The notes: generated from the letters alone by a model not told the origin. A stretch of DNA of 64,000 bases from Tubiluchus corallicola (GCA_030141605.1 JAQGDQ010002396.1:1-64000); one strand, 5' to 3'. Shown: positions 47,766 through 56,781, numbered from the stretch's first letter. A program made the numbers and translations.

Positions 47766-48816
47766 AACAAAAATACTCTTTTTTAAAAAACTCATTTCCT
47801 TTTAAAGGGCAGCTACTCTCGCCAGGAAAACAACAATGGCCGTGATTATTCAAAAGATCAGTAATCATAGTTGATAAACAAGAAATAAAATCAATATGGC
47901 ATCCGACAGTTGGAATCCTTATATAGGATTCTTCATCGAACAAGTAGCGATATTCCTGATCAAGATCAAAAAGTGTTTCAAGATTTTCAGAAACAAAGCT
48001 TACAGGAACAATGCAAACCGATTTTTTCTCCTTCTTAGCTTCCATAAGCTCATCTTTTAAAAAAGGGGTTGTCCATTTTCCACGTTTTACATGGCTTTGG
48101 TAACAAATCCTATAGTCGTAAGAGGGTAAAATATCAGTATTTTGTAATTTTTTCAAAATTTCCTGAACGGAAAGATGAACATGGAGCTTGTAAGGATCTC
48201 CTTTATCAATTAAAGACTGTGGTAAAGCGTGAGCTGAAAATAATATTCTGATTTTTTCTTTTTTAGGAATCGTTTTTAAAGAGTCGATGATTAGATCACA
48301 GACAGCAGATGAAAATCCTTCCATTTGCGGCCATGAACAGAGAAATTTAAAATCTCCCTTCCATGTGGATTTTTGTAAACGGGAGGCAATATCAGAAAGG
48401 GCGCTTCCGGAGGTCACGGAAGAAAACTGAGGATATAAAGGGAGAACAACCACTGTATCCGCGTTATATTTTTCTATTTTCAAAGCCGTTTCCTTACTGT
48501 CGGGATATGAATAGCGCATACAAACAAAGATTTTAAAATCATAATCGACAGACTGTTTCAACAACGAGTCGTAAAGAGCGCGCGACTGATAGTTTGTATT
48601 TTTTAAAAGGGGAGATTTTCCACCTATTAAACGGTATTTTTTCTGAGCGTAAGGCGTTCTTTTTTTAGAAATTCTCTTAGCGAGGCACCAACGTAAAGGG
48701 TAAGGGTAAGGAAGAATAGACTTATCTAAGAAAAAATTGAGTAAAAAAGGCTCAACAGAATCAAGATTTTCAGGCCCTCCTATATTGCATAAAACAATAG
48801 CAACTTTCTGTCGCAT
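47758..48816 (-). CDS. hemH: Ferrochelatase
   Basis: 352 residues. It inserts Fe(II) into protoporphyrin IX. Visible marks are Cys-Asn-Ile-Gly-Gly-Pro near the N-terminus and the Phe-Ser-Ala-His-Ala-Leu-Pro metal-site motif. The C-terminal Cys-rich piece (Cys-Cys-Phe-Pro-Gly-Glu-Ser-Ser-Cys) may bind an iron-sulfur cluster, as in some ferrochelatases. It starts 2 bp after hemE and overlaps hemJ by 8 bp. Confidence 0.96.
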   Translation of the reverse strand: MRQKVAIVLCNIGGPENLDSVEPFLLNFFLDKSILPYPYPLRWCLAKRISKKRTPYAQKKYRLIGGKSPLLKNTNYQSRALYDSLLKQSVDYDFKIFVCMRYSYPDSKETALKIEKYNADTVVVLPLYPQFSSVTSGSALSDIASRLQKSTWKGDFKFLCSWPQMEGFSSAVCDLIIDSLKTIPKKEKIRILFSAHALPQSLIDKGDPYKLHVHLSVQEILKKLQNTDILPSYDYRICYQSHVKRGKWTTPFLKDELMEAKKEKKSVCIVPVSFVSENLETLFDLDQEYRYLFDEESYIRIPTVGCHIDFISCLSTMITDLLNNHGHCCFPGESSCPLKGNEFFKKEYFCYE

Positions 48817-48818
48817 TT

Positions 48819-49862
48819 TTATCCTTGATAATTTTGAACGATATGAACAACTCGATAAATATTCTCGACAGGCGTTTCTGGTAATACACCATGGTTAAGA
48901 TTGAAAATAAATGGCGTAGCGGAGAAAGTTTCCAGAATCTTTAAAACTTCCTGCTCCATTTTTTGCCCTCCGCACAAAAGCGCGATATTATTTAAATTTC
49001 CCTGGATGGTCGCCAAGGGTTGTAAAATTCTCTCCGCGTAAGATAAAGAGACTGTCTGATCAATTCCAATAGCATCAACGGATGTTTCAAGAATATAGTC
49101 TTTGTACAATGTTCCTATTCCTTTCGGGAAACCAATTACAGGAACCTTGGAAAAGCGATATTTTATGGCGGCGACAATTTTTGCCGTCGGTTGAAAAACA
49201 AATTTATGCAACGATTCTTCGTCAAGAAGTCCTGCCCAGCTATCGAAAAGCTGAACTGCATCCGCGCCATGTTCAATTTGTTGTACAAGGTGATTAATTA
49301 CGCATTCTGTCAAAAGATCAATAAGTTTTTGAAAAAATATAGGTGATTTCATGGAAATATAACGCGCTTTTTCAAAATTTGTCTTTCCATGACCCTCTAT
49401 CATATAAGCTGCAAGTGTCCAAGGAGAGCCTGAAAAACCTATCAATGCCTTATCAGCGTCTAATTTTTGCCTAACAGTTTTTACCGTTTTGTAAACGGGA
49501 GAAAGATGATTTTTAAATCCTTTCAAAGACAGTTTCTCAAGGTCACTTTCTTGTTGAACGGGTGTTAAAACGGGGCCTATTTTCTCTTGAAAAGAAACGG
49601 ATTGTCCTAAGGCGTCTGGTATCGTTAAGATATCACTGAATAAAATAGCGGCATCCATATCATACCGTTCTACAGGTTGCAGTGTCGCTTCAGTCGCGTA
49701 GTTAGAATTATAGCAAAAAGATAAAAAATCGGGGCTTTTTCGTCGTAACTCTTTATATTCGGGAAGATGCCTTCCTGCTTGCCTCATAAACCATATAGGG
49801 GGTGTGACAAACGGAGAAGAAGAAAAACTTCTTAAAAAGGACGATCTAGGGAGATAGTGCAT
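48819..49862 (-). CDS. hemE: Uroporphyrinogen decarboxylase
   Basis: 347 residues. It removes four carboxyl groups from uroporphyrinogen III. Trp-Phe-Met-Arg-Gln-Ala-Gly-Arg near residue 27 and Phe-Ser-Asp-Ile-Leu-Thr are the family's substrate-binding motifs. First gene of the hemE-hemH-hemJ operon. Its start faces the AT-rich gap proposed as the chromosome origin. Confidence 0.97.
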   Translation of the reverse strand: MHYLPRSSFLRSFSSSPFVTPPIWFMRQAGRHLPEYKELRRKSPDFLSFCYNSNYATEATLQPVERYDMDAAILFSDILTIPDALGQSVSFQEKIGPVLTPVQQESDLEKLSLKGFKNHLSPVYKTVKTVRQKLDADKALIGFSGSPWTLAAYMIEGHGKTNFEKARYISMKSPIFFQKLIDLLTECVINHLVQQIEHGADAVQLFDSWAGLLDEESLHKFVFQPTAKIVAAIKYRFSKVPVIGFPKGIGTLYKDYILETSVDAIGIDQTVSLSYAERILQPLATIQGNLNNIALLCGGQKMEQEVLKILETFSATPFIFNLNHGVLPETPVENIYRVVHIVQNYQG

Positions 49863-50250
49863 AAGATTGCCTTCCTATTAAAACAGTATAATATATAAAG
49901 TATTATTTTATAGAAATATTAATGGAACTCTATTAAAAAATAAAGATAAAAATAAGATAGAAGTAGTAGTAAGTATGGTGGATAACAGGGATGAAAAATT
50001 ATCCCCATTTTTTTCACATCTTTTACAGTATTTGTTCACTCTTTTGAAAATGAGGAAAGTTAAAGAAAAAAATCGTTTTAGCGAAAAATTATTTTAAAAT
50101 CTTGATAAGTTTTATTCAGAGGATAAATATTGGAATAATAATCGAGTTATTCAGAATAAAATGGAAAGAGAGAATTTGTTTTGTTTTTTCCCTATTTTTT
50201 ACACTGTTTATAAACATGTTTTTCCCAAGGAGTTTAAAGAAGGAGCTTAA
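49863..50250. other. Candidate chromosomal replication origin (oriC), gene-free
   Basis: 388 bp, very AT-rich, between divergent hemE and pdxA. Near-consensus DnaA boxes (8 of 9 against TTATNCACA) lie at 49977-49985 (minus), 49999-50007 (TTATCCCCA), 50010-50018 (TTTTTCACA), 50112-50120 and 50147-50155 (both TTATTCAGA); weaker ones are at 50032-50040 and near 50197. A/T blocks around 50060-50100 could be the unwinding element. Gene direction switches here, and sampled G/C counts switch sign as well. The Caulobacter crescentus origin lies next to hemE. The gap must also hold the hemE and pdxA promoters. No dnaA, parAB or rho gene is in the window, so this is not certain. Confidence 0.6.
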
Positions 50251-51234
50251 ATGTTAAAAATTGGCATTACAATGGGAGATCCCGCTGGTATTGGCCCTGA
50301 GATTATTATGAAAGCTGCTGAAAATGAGGATATTTATAAATACGCTATTCTTATTGTTTATGGCAATCAACCTCTTTTGGAAATGGTAAAGGAGTCTATG
50401 GATCTTAAAGCACCTCTTTGTCGTATAGGAAATATTTGTGAAGCGAGAGAAGGTATTTTAAATCTTATTCATTTTAATAATGTTGATAGAAGGGTTTTCT
50501 CTTATGGAAAAGTCAGTTCAATGGGAGGGCAGGCCTCTTTTGATTATATAAAAGGATCAACGGAGGATGCTTTGTCTGGTTTTCTGGATGCTATTGTAAC
50601 AGGGCCTATTAATAAAGAATCTTTAAGGGCCGCCGCTATTCCCTATATTGGCTATACAGAGATTTTAGAAGCGTTAACGCAAGTTGAGAATCCTTTAACG
50701 ATGTTTCAGGTTAATAATTTACGTGTTTTTTTTCTATCGCGCCATTTATCTCTTTCCGAAGCGTGTCGAAAGATTACAAAAGAGAGTATTTTTCATTGTA
50801 TTACTCGTTGTGATGGTGCTTTAAAAAGGATTGGGTTTGAACATCCGCGTCTTGCTATTGCTGCTCTTAATCCTCATGGAGGGGAAAATGGTCTTTTTGG
50901 AAAAGAGGAAATAGAGGAGATTTATCCTGCTATTCAAAAAGCAAAGCAGGAAAATTACTCTGTGGATGGACCTTTTCCTGCGGATTCTGTTTTTTATTTC
51001 GCTCTAAAGGGCCGTTGGGATGCTGTGATTTCTCTTTATCATGATCAAGGGCATATTGCGACTAAGATGGTTGATTTTGAAAAAACCGTCTCTGTTACAA
51101 ATAACCTTCCTTTTTTAAGAATGTCTGTTGATCATGGAACTGCTTTTGATATCGCTGGAAAAGGAAAAGCAAGTGCGGTTAGTATGGAAGAGGCTATTAA
51201 ATTAGCGGCGTTTTATACACCACTTAAAAAATAA
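50251..51234 (+). CDS. pdxA: PdxA family dehydrogenase (4-phosphohydroxythreonine or PdxA2-like)
   Basis: 327 residues. Gly-Asp-Pro-Ala-Gly-Ile-Gly-Pro-Glu at 9-17 is the PdxA start motif. Metal ligands are kept: His165, His209 (Asn-Pro-His-Gly-Gly-Glu-Asn-Gly) and His264 (Tyr-His-Asp-Gln-Gly-His-Ile). Canonical PdxA has Tyr-His-Asp-Gln-Gly-Leu; the Gly-His-Ile form and Gly-Glu-Asn-Gly-Leu-Phe resemble the PdxA2 branch that oxidises erythronate/threonate-4-phosphate. The substrate-site Gly-His-Thr-Glu is Gly-Tyr-Thr-Glu (Tyr135). Its role in vitamin B6 synthesis is therefore uncertain. AAGGAGC precedes the ATG. Confidence 0.85.
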   Translation: MLKIGITMGDPAGIGPEIIMKAAENEDIYKYAILIVYGNQPLLEMVKESMDLKAPLCRIGNICEAREGILNLIHFNNVDRRVFSYGKVSSMGGQASFDYIKGSTEDALSGFLDAIVTGPINKESLRAAAIPYIGYTEILEALTQVENPLTMFQVNNLRVFFLSRHLSLSEACRKITKESIFHCITRCDGALKRIGFEHPRLAIAALNPHGGENGLFGKEEIEEIYPAIQKAKQENYSVDGPFPADSVFYFALKGRWDAVISLYHDQGHIATKMVDFEKTVSVTNNLPFLRMSVDHGTAFDIAGKGKASAVSMEEAIKLAAFYTPLKK

Positions 51235-51241
51235 AAGAGAA

Positions 51242-52231
51242 TTATTCTGTTTTTTTCAAAGGTGTTATATTGATATCATAAAAAAGCTTTATATCGCTAT
51301 TTTCTTCTTGATTTTCAGTTGTTAGCAGCTTATCGCCATAGAAGATTGAGTTTGCGCCTGCCATAAAGCATAGAATTTGCGCTTCTCTTGTCATATTTTT
51401 TCGCCCTGCGCTTAGACGCACTTTTGATAATGGCATGAGAATACGGGCTGCCGCTATCATACGGATAATATCCAGAGAATCAGGAGGAGGCGTATTTTCA
51501 AACGCCGTTCCTTTAACAGGAACAAGAGCGTTTATAGGAACGCTTTCAGGATGAGGCGATAAAGATGTTAAAACCTGTAACATTGCGGCTCTGTCTTCAA
51601 TGGTTTCTCCCATACCGACAATACCGCCACAGCAAATTTCAATACCGGCCTTTCGAACATATTGAAGTGTTTTTAGGCGATCTTCAAATTTCCGTGTTGT
51701 AATAATCTCTTTATAGAAACGAGGGCTTGTATCAATATTATGATTGTATGCTGTAAGGCCGGCTTGCGCGAGCTCTTTCGCCTGATTTTCTGTTACCATT
51801 CCAAGAGTAACGCAGGCTTCTAGACCTAGTGATCGGACGTTTTTAATCATCTGTAAAATTCGATTGAAATTTTCTCCATGGCAGGCTTCTCTGAAGGCAG
51901 CTCCCATACAAAAGCGGCTGGCTTTATTTTTTTTTGCGACTCGTGCTTGCTCTGTAACAGTTTCCACATCTAAAAGAGCGTGTGGTTTTAGCGCGACTTT
52001 TTTGGAATATCGTCCTGATTGAGGGCAATACTTACAGTCTTCGGGACATCCTCCTGTTTTAATACTTAATAAACTGGCAAGCTCAACGGTATGTTCATTA
52101 CCGTAAGCGAGGCGATGAACCGCCTGAGCTTCATAAAGAAGATCAAAAAAAGGGCGGTTTAAAAGAGAAACAATTTCAGAAAGCGCCCAGTCATAACGGA
52201 GCGTATTTTGAGTATTTTGTGTAGAATTCAT
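51242..52231 (-). CDS. bioB: Biotin synthase
   Basis: 329 residues. The radical-SAM cluster ligands Cys62, Cys66 and Cys69 lie in Cys-Pro-Glu-Asp-Cys-Lys-Tyr-Cys-Pro-Gln-Ser. Later Cys residues and the Arg of Arg-Leu-Ser-Ala-Gly-Arg support the second (2Fe-2S) cluster. It inserts sulfur into dethiobiotin. It is alone here; no other bio genes are adjacent. Convergent with the pdxA-like gene, with a 7-bp gap. Confidence 0.96.
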   Translation of the reverse strand: MNSTQNTQNTLRYDWALSEIVSLLNRPFFDLLYEAQAVHRLAYGNEHTVELASLLSIKTGGCPEDCKYCPQSGRYSKKVALKPHALLDVETVTEQARVAKKNKASRFCMGAAFREACHGENFNRILQMIKNVRSLGLEACVTLGMVTENQAKELAQAGLTAYNHNIDTSPRFYKEIITTRKFEDRLKTLQYVRKAGIEICCGGIVGMGETIEDRAAMLQVLTSLSPHPESVPINALVPVKGTAFENTPPPDSLDIIRMIAAARILMPLSKVRLSAGRKNMTREAQILCFMAGANSIFYGDKLLTTENQEENSDIKLFYDINITPLKKTE

Positions 52232-52292
52232 GATTGATAAAAGCTCTTAAATTATATTGTTTATATTTTTAGTGAGAATTTAACTTAGGCTT

Positions 52293-52661
52293 TTAAATAC
52301 GACCATAAGTATCTTCTAGGCGGACAATATCATTTTCATCGAGCTTTTCGCCATATTGAACTTCGATAAAAACTAGGGGGTTCTCTCCTGGGTTTTCAAC
52401 GCGATGAACTGTTTCCACAGGGATAAAAACATGATCATTTTCTTTTAAATTGAGGATTTTTTCTCCTACTGTCACAGTAGCGACGCCGTGTGCGATTGTC
52501 CAATGCTCGTCTCGTCCGTGATGAAGCTGCAGGGATAGTTTTTCTTTAGGTTTGACGGTGATTCTTTTAACGGTATATCGTTCGCCTATGGCGAGCACTT
52601 CCCATTTTCCCCATGGTCTTTCGTCGAAAGCTCCGACTTCATAACGATTTTCTACACTCAT
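52293..52661 (-). CDS. Stand-alone type II mannose-6-phosphate isomerase cupin
   Basis: 122 residues. It is the single cupin found at the C-terminus of ManC/type II PMI: Arg-Pro-Trp-Gly-Lys-Trp-Glu-Val-Leu at the start, then Leu-Gln-Leu-His-His-Gly-Arg-Asp-Glu-His-Trp (metal ligands His and Glu) and Ile-Pro-Val-Glu-Thr-Val-His-Arg. The nucleotidyltransferase part is absent. Such short forms may isomerise mannose-6-P/fructose-6-P or act as sugar-binding cupins. An ATG with upstream GAGAATC is the start. Confidence 0.85.
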   Translation of the reverse strand: MSVENRYEVGAFDERPWGKWEVLAIGERYTVKRITVKPKEKLSLQLHHGRDEHWTIAHGVATVTVGEKILNLKENDHVFIPVETVHRVENPGENPLVFIEVQYGEKLDENDIVRLEDTYGRI

Positions 52662-52830
52662 AATGATTCTCTTTCAGTCAATGATTTTTAATAGCGTTTA
52701 TTCCTTTATTTATTGTAGCGAATGTTGATTGATTTTCAAATATTCTTTGTTATGATAAAGTTTCAACTGAGATTTTATGATTTTATTTAAAAATGCCTTT
52801 TCTAAAAAGCACGAGAATTATGGAGTTGAT

Positions 52831-54132
52831 ATGATTTCCCGTTACAGTCGTCCGGAAATGGTTTCTATTTGGGAAGCTGAGAATAAATTTCGCATTTGGC
52901 TTGAGATTGAAGCGCTTGCCTGTGAAGCGCAGGCTGAGCTTGGAGTCATTCCTGAGCGAGCGGCGAAAATGATTCGTGAAAAAGGAAATTTTGATATCGC
53001 GAGAATTGATGAGATTGAAAAAGAGACGCGTCATGATGTTATTGCTTTTTTAACCTGCCTTTCAGAATATATCGGAGAGTCGGCTCGATTTGTTCACCAA
53101 GGAATGACATCGTCAGATATTTTGGATACATGTTTATCTGTGCAGCTGAAACAATCGGCCGAGCTTTTACTGCGGGGTATTGACGCTGTGATGGAAGCGT
53201 TGAAAAAAAGAGCCTTTGAGACAAAAAACATCCCGACAATCGGCAGGAGTCACGGTATTCATGCGGAACCTGTGACGTTTGGTTTAAAGATGGCGCGATT
53301 TTACGCGGAGTTTGATCGCAATCGCAAGCGTCTTGAAGCTGCGCTGAGGGAAATATCAACATGTGCGATCTCAGGGGCTGTTGGAACATTCGCGACAATC
53401 GATCCTTATGTTGAGAATTATGTTGCTGAAAAGCTTGGTCTTGATATTGAACCGATATCAACACAGGTTATTCCTCGGGATCGGCATGCTTTTTTCTTTG
53501 CGACACTTGGAGTTATTGCTGGTTCTATTGAAAATGTCGCGGTTGAAATTCGCCATCTTCAAAGAACAGAAGTTTATGAAGCGGAAGAGTTTTTCGCCAA
53601 GGGTCAGAAAGGGTCTTCTGCCATGCCTCATAAGCGAAATCCGATATTATCAGAGAATTTAACAGGCTTGGCTCGTTTAGTTCGCTCTGCGGTTGTTCCT
53701 GCTTTAGAGAATGTTGCTTTATGGCATGAAAGGGATATTTCTCATTCTTCTGTAGAGCGTGTTATCGCTCCGGATGCGACTATAACGCTTGATTTCGCGT
53801 TATATCGTCTTGCGAATGTTATTGAGAATTTATTGATATACCCACAGCCCATGGAAACAAATCTTAATAAATTACGGGGGCTTGTTTTTTCTCAGCGGGT
53901 TCTTCTCGCGTTGACGCAAGCGGGGATCAGTCGTGAGGATGCGTATAAAATTGTTCAGCGTAACGCTATGAAAGTATGGCGAGACAATAAAGCTGAGTTT
54001 TATGAAGTTCTTCTTGATGATCCTGATATTAAAACCGCACTGGATGAAAAGGCGTTACAGTCTGCTTTTGATTATAATTGGTATTTTCGGAATATTGACA
54101 CTATTTTTGATCGGGTTTTCTCTGAAGGCTGA
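52831..54132 (+). CDS. purB: Adenylosuccinate lyase
   Basis: 433 residues from the ATG at 52831 (GGAG just upstream); the frame extends to 52777 without family similarity. It starts Ile-Ser-Arg-Tyr-Ser-Arg-Pro-Glu-Met. Superfamily motifs: Ser-Ser-Asp-Ile-Leu-Asp-Thr, Thr-Ile-Gly-Arg-Ser-His-Gly-Ile-His-Ala-Glu-Pro and Gly-Ser-Ser-Ala-Met-Pro-His-Lys-Arg-Asn-Pro. It splits SAICAR and adenylosuccinate, releasing fumarate, in purine synthesis. Confidence 0.97.
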   Translation: MISRYSRPEMVSIWEAENKFRIWLEIEALACEAQAELGVIPERAAKMIREKGNFDIARIDEIEKETRHDVIAFLTCLSEYIGESARFVHQGMTSSDILDTCLSVQLKQSAELLLRGIDAVMEALKKRAFETKNIPTIGRSHGIHAEPVTFGLKMARFYAEFDRNRKRLEAALREISTCAISGAVGTFATIDPYVENYVAEKLGLDIEPISTQVIPRDRHAFFFATLGVIAGSIENVAVEIRHLQRTEVYEAEEFFAKGQKGSSAMPHKRNPILSENLTGLARLVRSAVVPALENVALWHERDISHSSVERVIAPDATITLDFALYRLANVIENLLIYPQPMETNLNKLRGLVFSQRVLLALTQAGISREDAYKIVQRNAMKVWRDNKAEFYEVLLDDPDIKTALDEKALQSAFDYNWYFRNIDTIFDRVFSEG

Positions 54133-54212
54133 ACTTTACTGAAAGGGCAGGTTAAAAAAATCGCGTAAATATAAGGGTATCATGGAAATTAATTAAATAG
54201 GGGGAGATTGCT

Positions 54213-55415
54213 ATGTCAACTATGGCAAAAAGATTATCATTGATTAAACCATCCGCAACATTAGCTGTATCAAAAAAAGCCGCCGACTTACGAGCGAGCG
54301 GTCGTGATATTATCGGTCTTGGTGCAGGAGAGCCCGATTTTGATACGCCATCGCATGTTATTGATGCTGCTATTGATGCTATGAAAGCAGGGAAAACACG
54401 TTATACTCTTGTTGCCGGTACAGTCGAGCTGCGTGAGGCGATTTGCAGAAAATTCAGTCGGGAGAACGATCTGCATTATGAGCTTGATCAAGTGACAGTA
54501 AGTTGTGGTGGAAAGCAAACGATTTATAACGCTATTATGGCGTCTGTAAATCCTGGAGACGAAGTGATTATTCCGGCGCCTTATTGGGTTTCTTATCCTG
54601 ATATTGTTCTTCTGGCGGAAGGTAGGCCTGTTTTTATTCCTTGTTCCTTGGAGGATAATTTTAAAATGACTCCGGAAAGCCTAGAGAAAGCTATTACAGA
54701 GCGTACACGATGGCTTATTTTGAATTCGCCTTCAAATCCTACGGGCGCCGCTTATACAAAAGAGGAGTTAAAAGAAATCGCCGCTGTTTTATGCCGTCAT
54801 CCTCATGTTATGGTGATGACAGACGATATTTATGAGCATATTTTATTTGAAAACCGTTCTTTTTATACAATCGCGCAGGTTGAGCCGGAACTTTACGATA
54901 GAGTGCTGACTTTAAACGGTCTTTCAAAAGCGTTTTGCATGACGGGATGGCGTGTTGGCTATGCCGCAGGTCCTAAGGAACTTATTGGGGCAATGAATAA
55001 GATTCAATCTCAAAGCACAACCCATACAAGTTCGGTTTCTCAAGCGGCTTCTGTTGCGGCTTTGGATGGCTCCTTGGATTTTCTCAAGCCGCAAGTTGAG
55101 GCTTTTGAACGGCGCGCACGCCTTGTTGTAGAGCGTCTTGGCAGTATTGAGGGGCTTAGCTGTATTATGCCCGATGGCGCGTTTTATGTTTATCCGTCCT
55201 GCCAGGGGATGATCGGCCGGAAAAAACCAGATGGTCAAGTTATTAAGACAGATGAGGATTTTGTAACCTGGCTTTTGGAAGACGCGGAAGTCGCCGCTGT
55301 TCACGGAGAGGCTTTTGGTCTTTCTCCTTATTTCCGTGTTTCCTGCGCGACATCAGACGATATATTAAAAAAAGCATGCGATCGTATCGCTAATAGTTGC
55401 TTATTATTAAAATAA
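54213..55415 (+). CDS. aspC: Aspartate aminotransferase (class I, subgroup I-gamma type)
   Basis: 400 residues. PLP enzyme of fold type I: Ala-Gly-Glu-Pro-Asp-Phe near residue 40, Ser-Pro-Ser-Asn-Pro-Thr-Gly near 172, and the PLP lysine in Leu-Ser-Lys-Ala-Phe-Cys-Met-Thr-Gly-Trp-Arg-Val-Gly. A C-terminal Arg in Phe-Arg-Val-Ser-Cys-Ala binds the substrate carboxylate. It exchanges amino groups between aspartate and 2-oxoglutarate; some homologues also accept prephenate. GGGGGAG lies upstream. Probably separate from the glycan cluster that follows. Confidence 0.93.
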   Translation: MSTMAKRLSLIKPSATLAVSKKAADLRASGRDIIGLGAGEPDFDTPSHVIDAAIDAMKAGKTRYTLVAGTVELREAICRKFSRENDLHYELDQVTVSCGGKQTIYNAIMASVNPGDEVIIPAPYWVSYPDIVLLAEGRPVFIPCSLEDNFKMTPESLEKAITERTRWLILNSPSNPTGAAYTKEELKEIAAVLCRHPHVMVMTDDIYEHILFENRSFYTIAQVEPELYDRVLTLNGLSKAFCMTGWRVGYAAGPKELIGAMNKIQSQSTTHTSSVSQAASVAALDGSLDFLKPQVEAFERRARLVVERLGSIEGLSCIMPDGAFYVYPSCQGMIGRKKPDGQVIKTDEDFVTWLLEDAEVAAVHGEAFGLSPYFRVSCATSDDILKKACDRIANSCLLLK

Positions 55416-55485
55416 CATATAATATTATAATAGTACGAGCTTTAGAGCTTATTTATGTAAAAAGTAAATTAAGGAGAGGCCTATT

Positions 55486-56781
55486 ATGAGAAAAATGGCA
55501 ACTATATGTTTTATAGTATTATCTATTTTTATGTTAGGAGAGAGCAGTCTGGCTCAGAATATTTTAAATGTTGCCGTGATTACAGCGAGTGATCATGACG
55601 GAAATGTCCCTGAGAATACAGTTGACCGGAGTTTAAAAAGCCGTTGGTCAGCGGAAGGAGAGGCGTGGATTATCTACGAGCTTTCCGCGGTATCTGATGT
55701 TACTGCCGTGAATATTTCATTTTTTAAAGGTAATGAGCGGCGGCAGATTTTTGCCATTGATCTTTCCGAGAACGGTCAGACATGGAAGAGGATTTTCTAT
55801 GGAGAAAGTAGCGGAAAGACAACAGAGCTGGAGCGATATGAATTTCCTTCTGAAAAAGCAAAATTTATAAAAATTATGGGATGGGGAAATACCTCTAACC
55901 CATGGAATTCTTTAACACAGTTTGAGGCGATAGGAAAAGGCGCTTTAAGTAAGAACAAATCCCAATATAAAAAGGGGCCTGTTTTTAAAACATCTGCGGC
56001 GATTGCGGCAGCAAGTAAAAAAGAAAAACAGGATAATTTTGCCCAAAAATATGAAGCACCATCATCTTTCCTTTGGGAGCGGCACTTTTCCAAAGACTGG
56101 CAGCAAAAGTGGAAACTGTTTTCTGATAAAAGATTTGGCTTGTCTGAAAATATTACCTATCGGGAAGAAAAAGGCAGACCGTATATCAGAGTTCGTTTCC
56201 CTGCGAAATCCATCAATCCTGGATCGGTCAACAGCCGTGGGACACCTCTTGGGGGAGCGCAGTTTTATACAAAGAATATTTTAACCCCTTCCGATGAGAT
56301 GGAGCTGAGCTATTTTGTAAGATTTTCAAATAATTTTGATTTTGTTAAGGGAGGCAAGCTTCCAGGTCTGTATGGTGGTGACAGAAACGCTAGTGGTAAA
56401 AGAATTCCTGACGGAGTCAGCGGTTTTAGCACACGGTTCATGTGGCGCGCCAACGGTGATGGAGAAGTGTATGCTTATCTGCCAACAAGTAGCAGCTCTG
56501 GAACCTCTATAGGCAGAGGGCAATGGAAATTCACTCCTGGCAAGTGGCATCATATTGTTCAGCGGATTGCGCTCAATACACCAGGAAAAGAAGATGGTCA
56601 AATAATTGTTTATCTTGATGGTAATAAAGTGTTGGAAAGAGGAGATATTTCTTTTAGGACAGCGGATAGTTTAAAGATTGACGGTTTGTTTTTCTCTACA
56701 TTTTTTGGTGGCTCTGATCCTAGCTGGGCAACACCAAAAGATGTTTATATTGATTATGCCGACTTTAAAATTGCCCGCTGA
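55486..56781 (+). CDS. Secreted F5/8 type C (CBM32-like) plus PL14-like polysaccharide lyase
   Basis: 431 residues. Signal peptide of about 24 residues ending Leu-Ala-Gln. Residues 25-150 look like a discoidin/CBM32 carbohydrate-binding domain (Asp-Arg-Ser-Leu-Lys-Ser-Arg-Trp-Ser-Ala-Glu-Gly). A Lys-rich linker follows, and about 195-431 is a jelly-roll resembling PL14 alginate-lyase-type domains: Lys-Gly-Gly-Lys-Leu-Pro-Gly-Leu-Tyr-Gly-Gly, then Trp-His-His-Ile-Val-Gln-Arg. It is exported and probably binds and cuts an acidic glycan. AAGGAGAGG precedes the ATG. It opens the cluster that holds the PIG-L deacetylase and ABC importer. Confidence 0.75.
   Translation: MRKMATICFIVLSIFMLGESSLAQNILNVAVITASDHDGNVPENTVDRSLKSRWSAEGEAWIIYELSAVSDVTAVNISFFKGNERRQIFAIDLSENGQTWKRIFYGESSGKTTELERYEFPSEKAKFIKIMGWGNTSNPWNSLTQFEAIGKGALSKNKSQYKKGPVFKTSAAIAAASKKEKQDNFAQKYEAPSSFLWERHFSKDWQQKWKLFSDKRFGLSENITYREEKGRPYIRVRFPAKSINPGSVNSRGTPLGGAQFYTKNILTPSDEMELSYFVRFSNNFDFVKGGKLPGLYGGDRNASGKRIPDGVSGFSTRFMWRANGDGEVYAYLPTSSSSGTSIGRGQWKFTPGKWHHIVQRIALNTPGKEDGQIIVYLDGNKVLERGDISFRTADSLKIDGLFFSTFFGGSDPSWATPKDVYIDYADFKIAR

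Noticed and set aside
51235-51255. Terminator between pdxA-like and bioB
   Set aside because: AGAA/TTCT with a T-run is only a 4-bp AT-rich stem, too weak to call.
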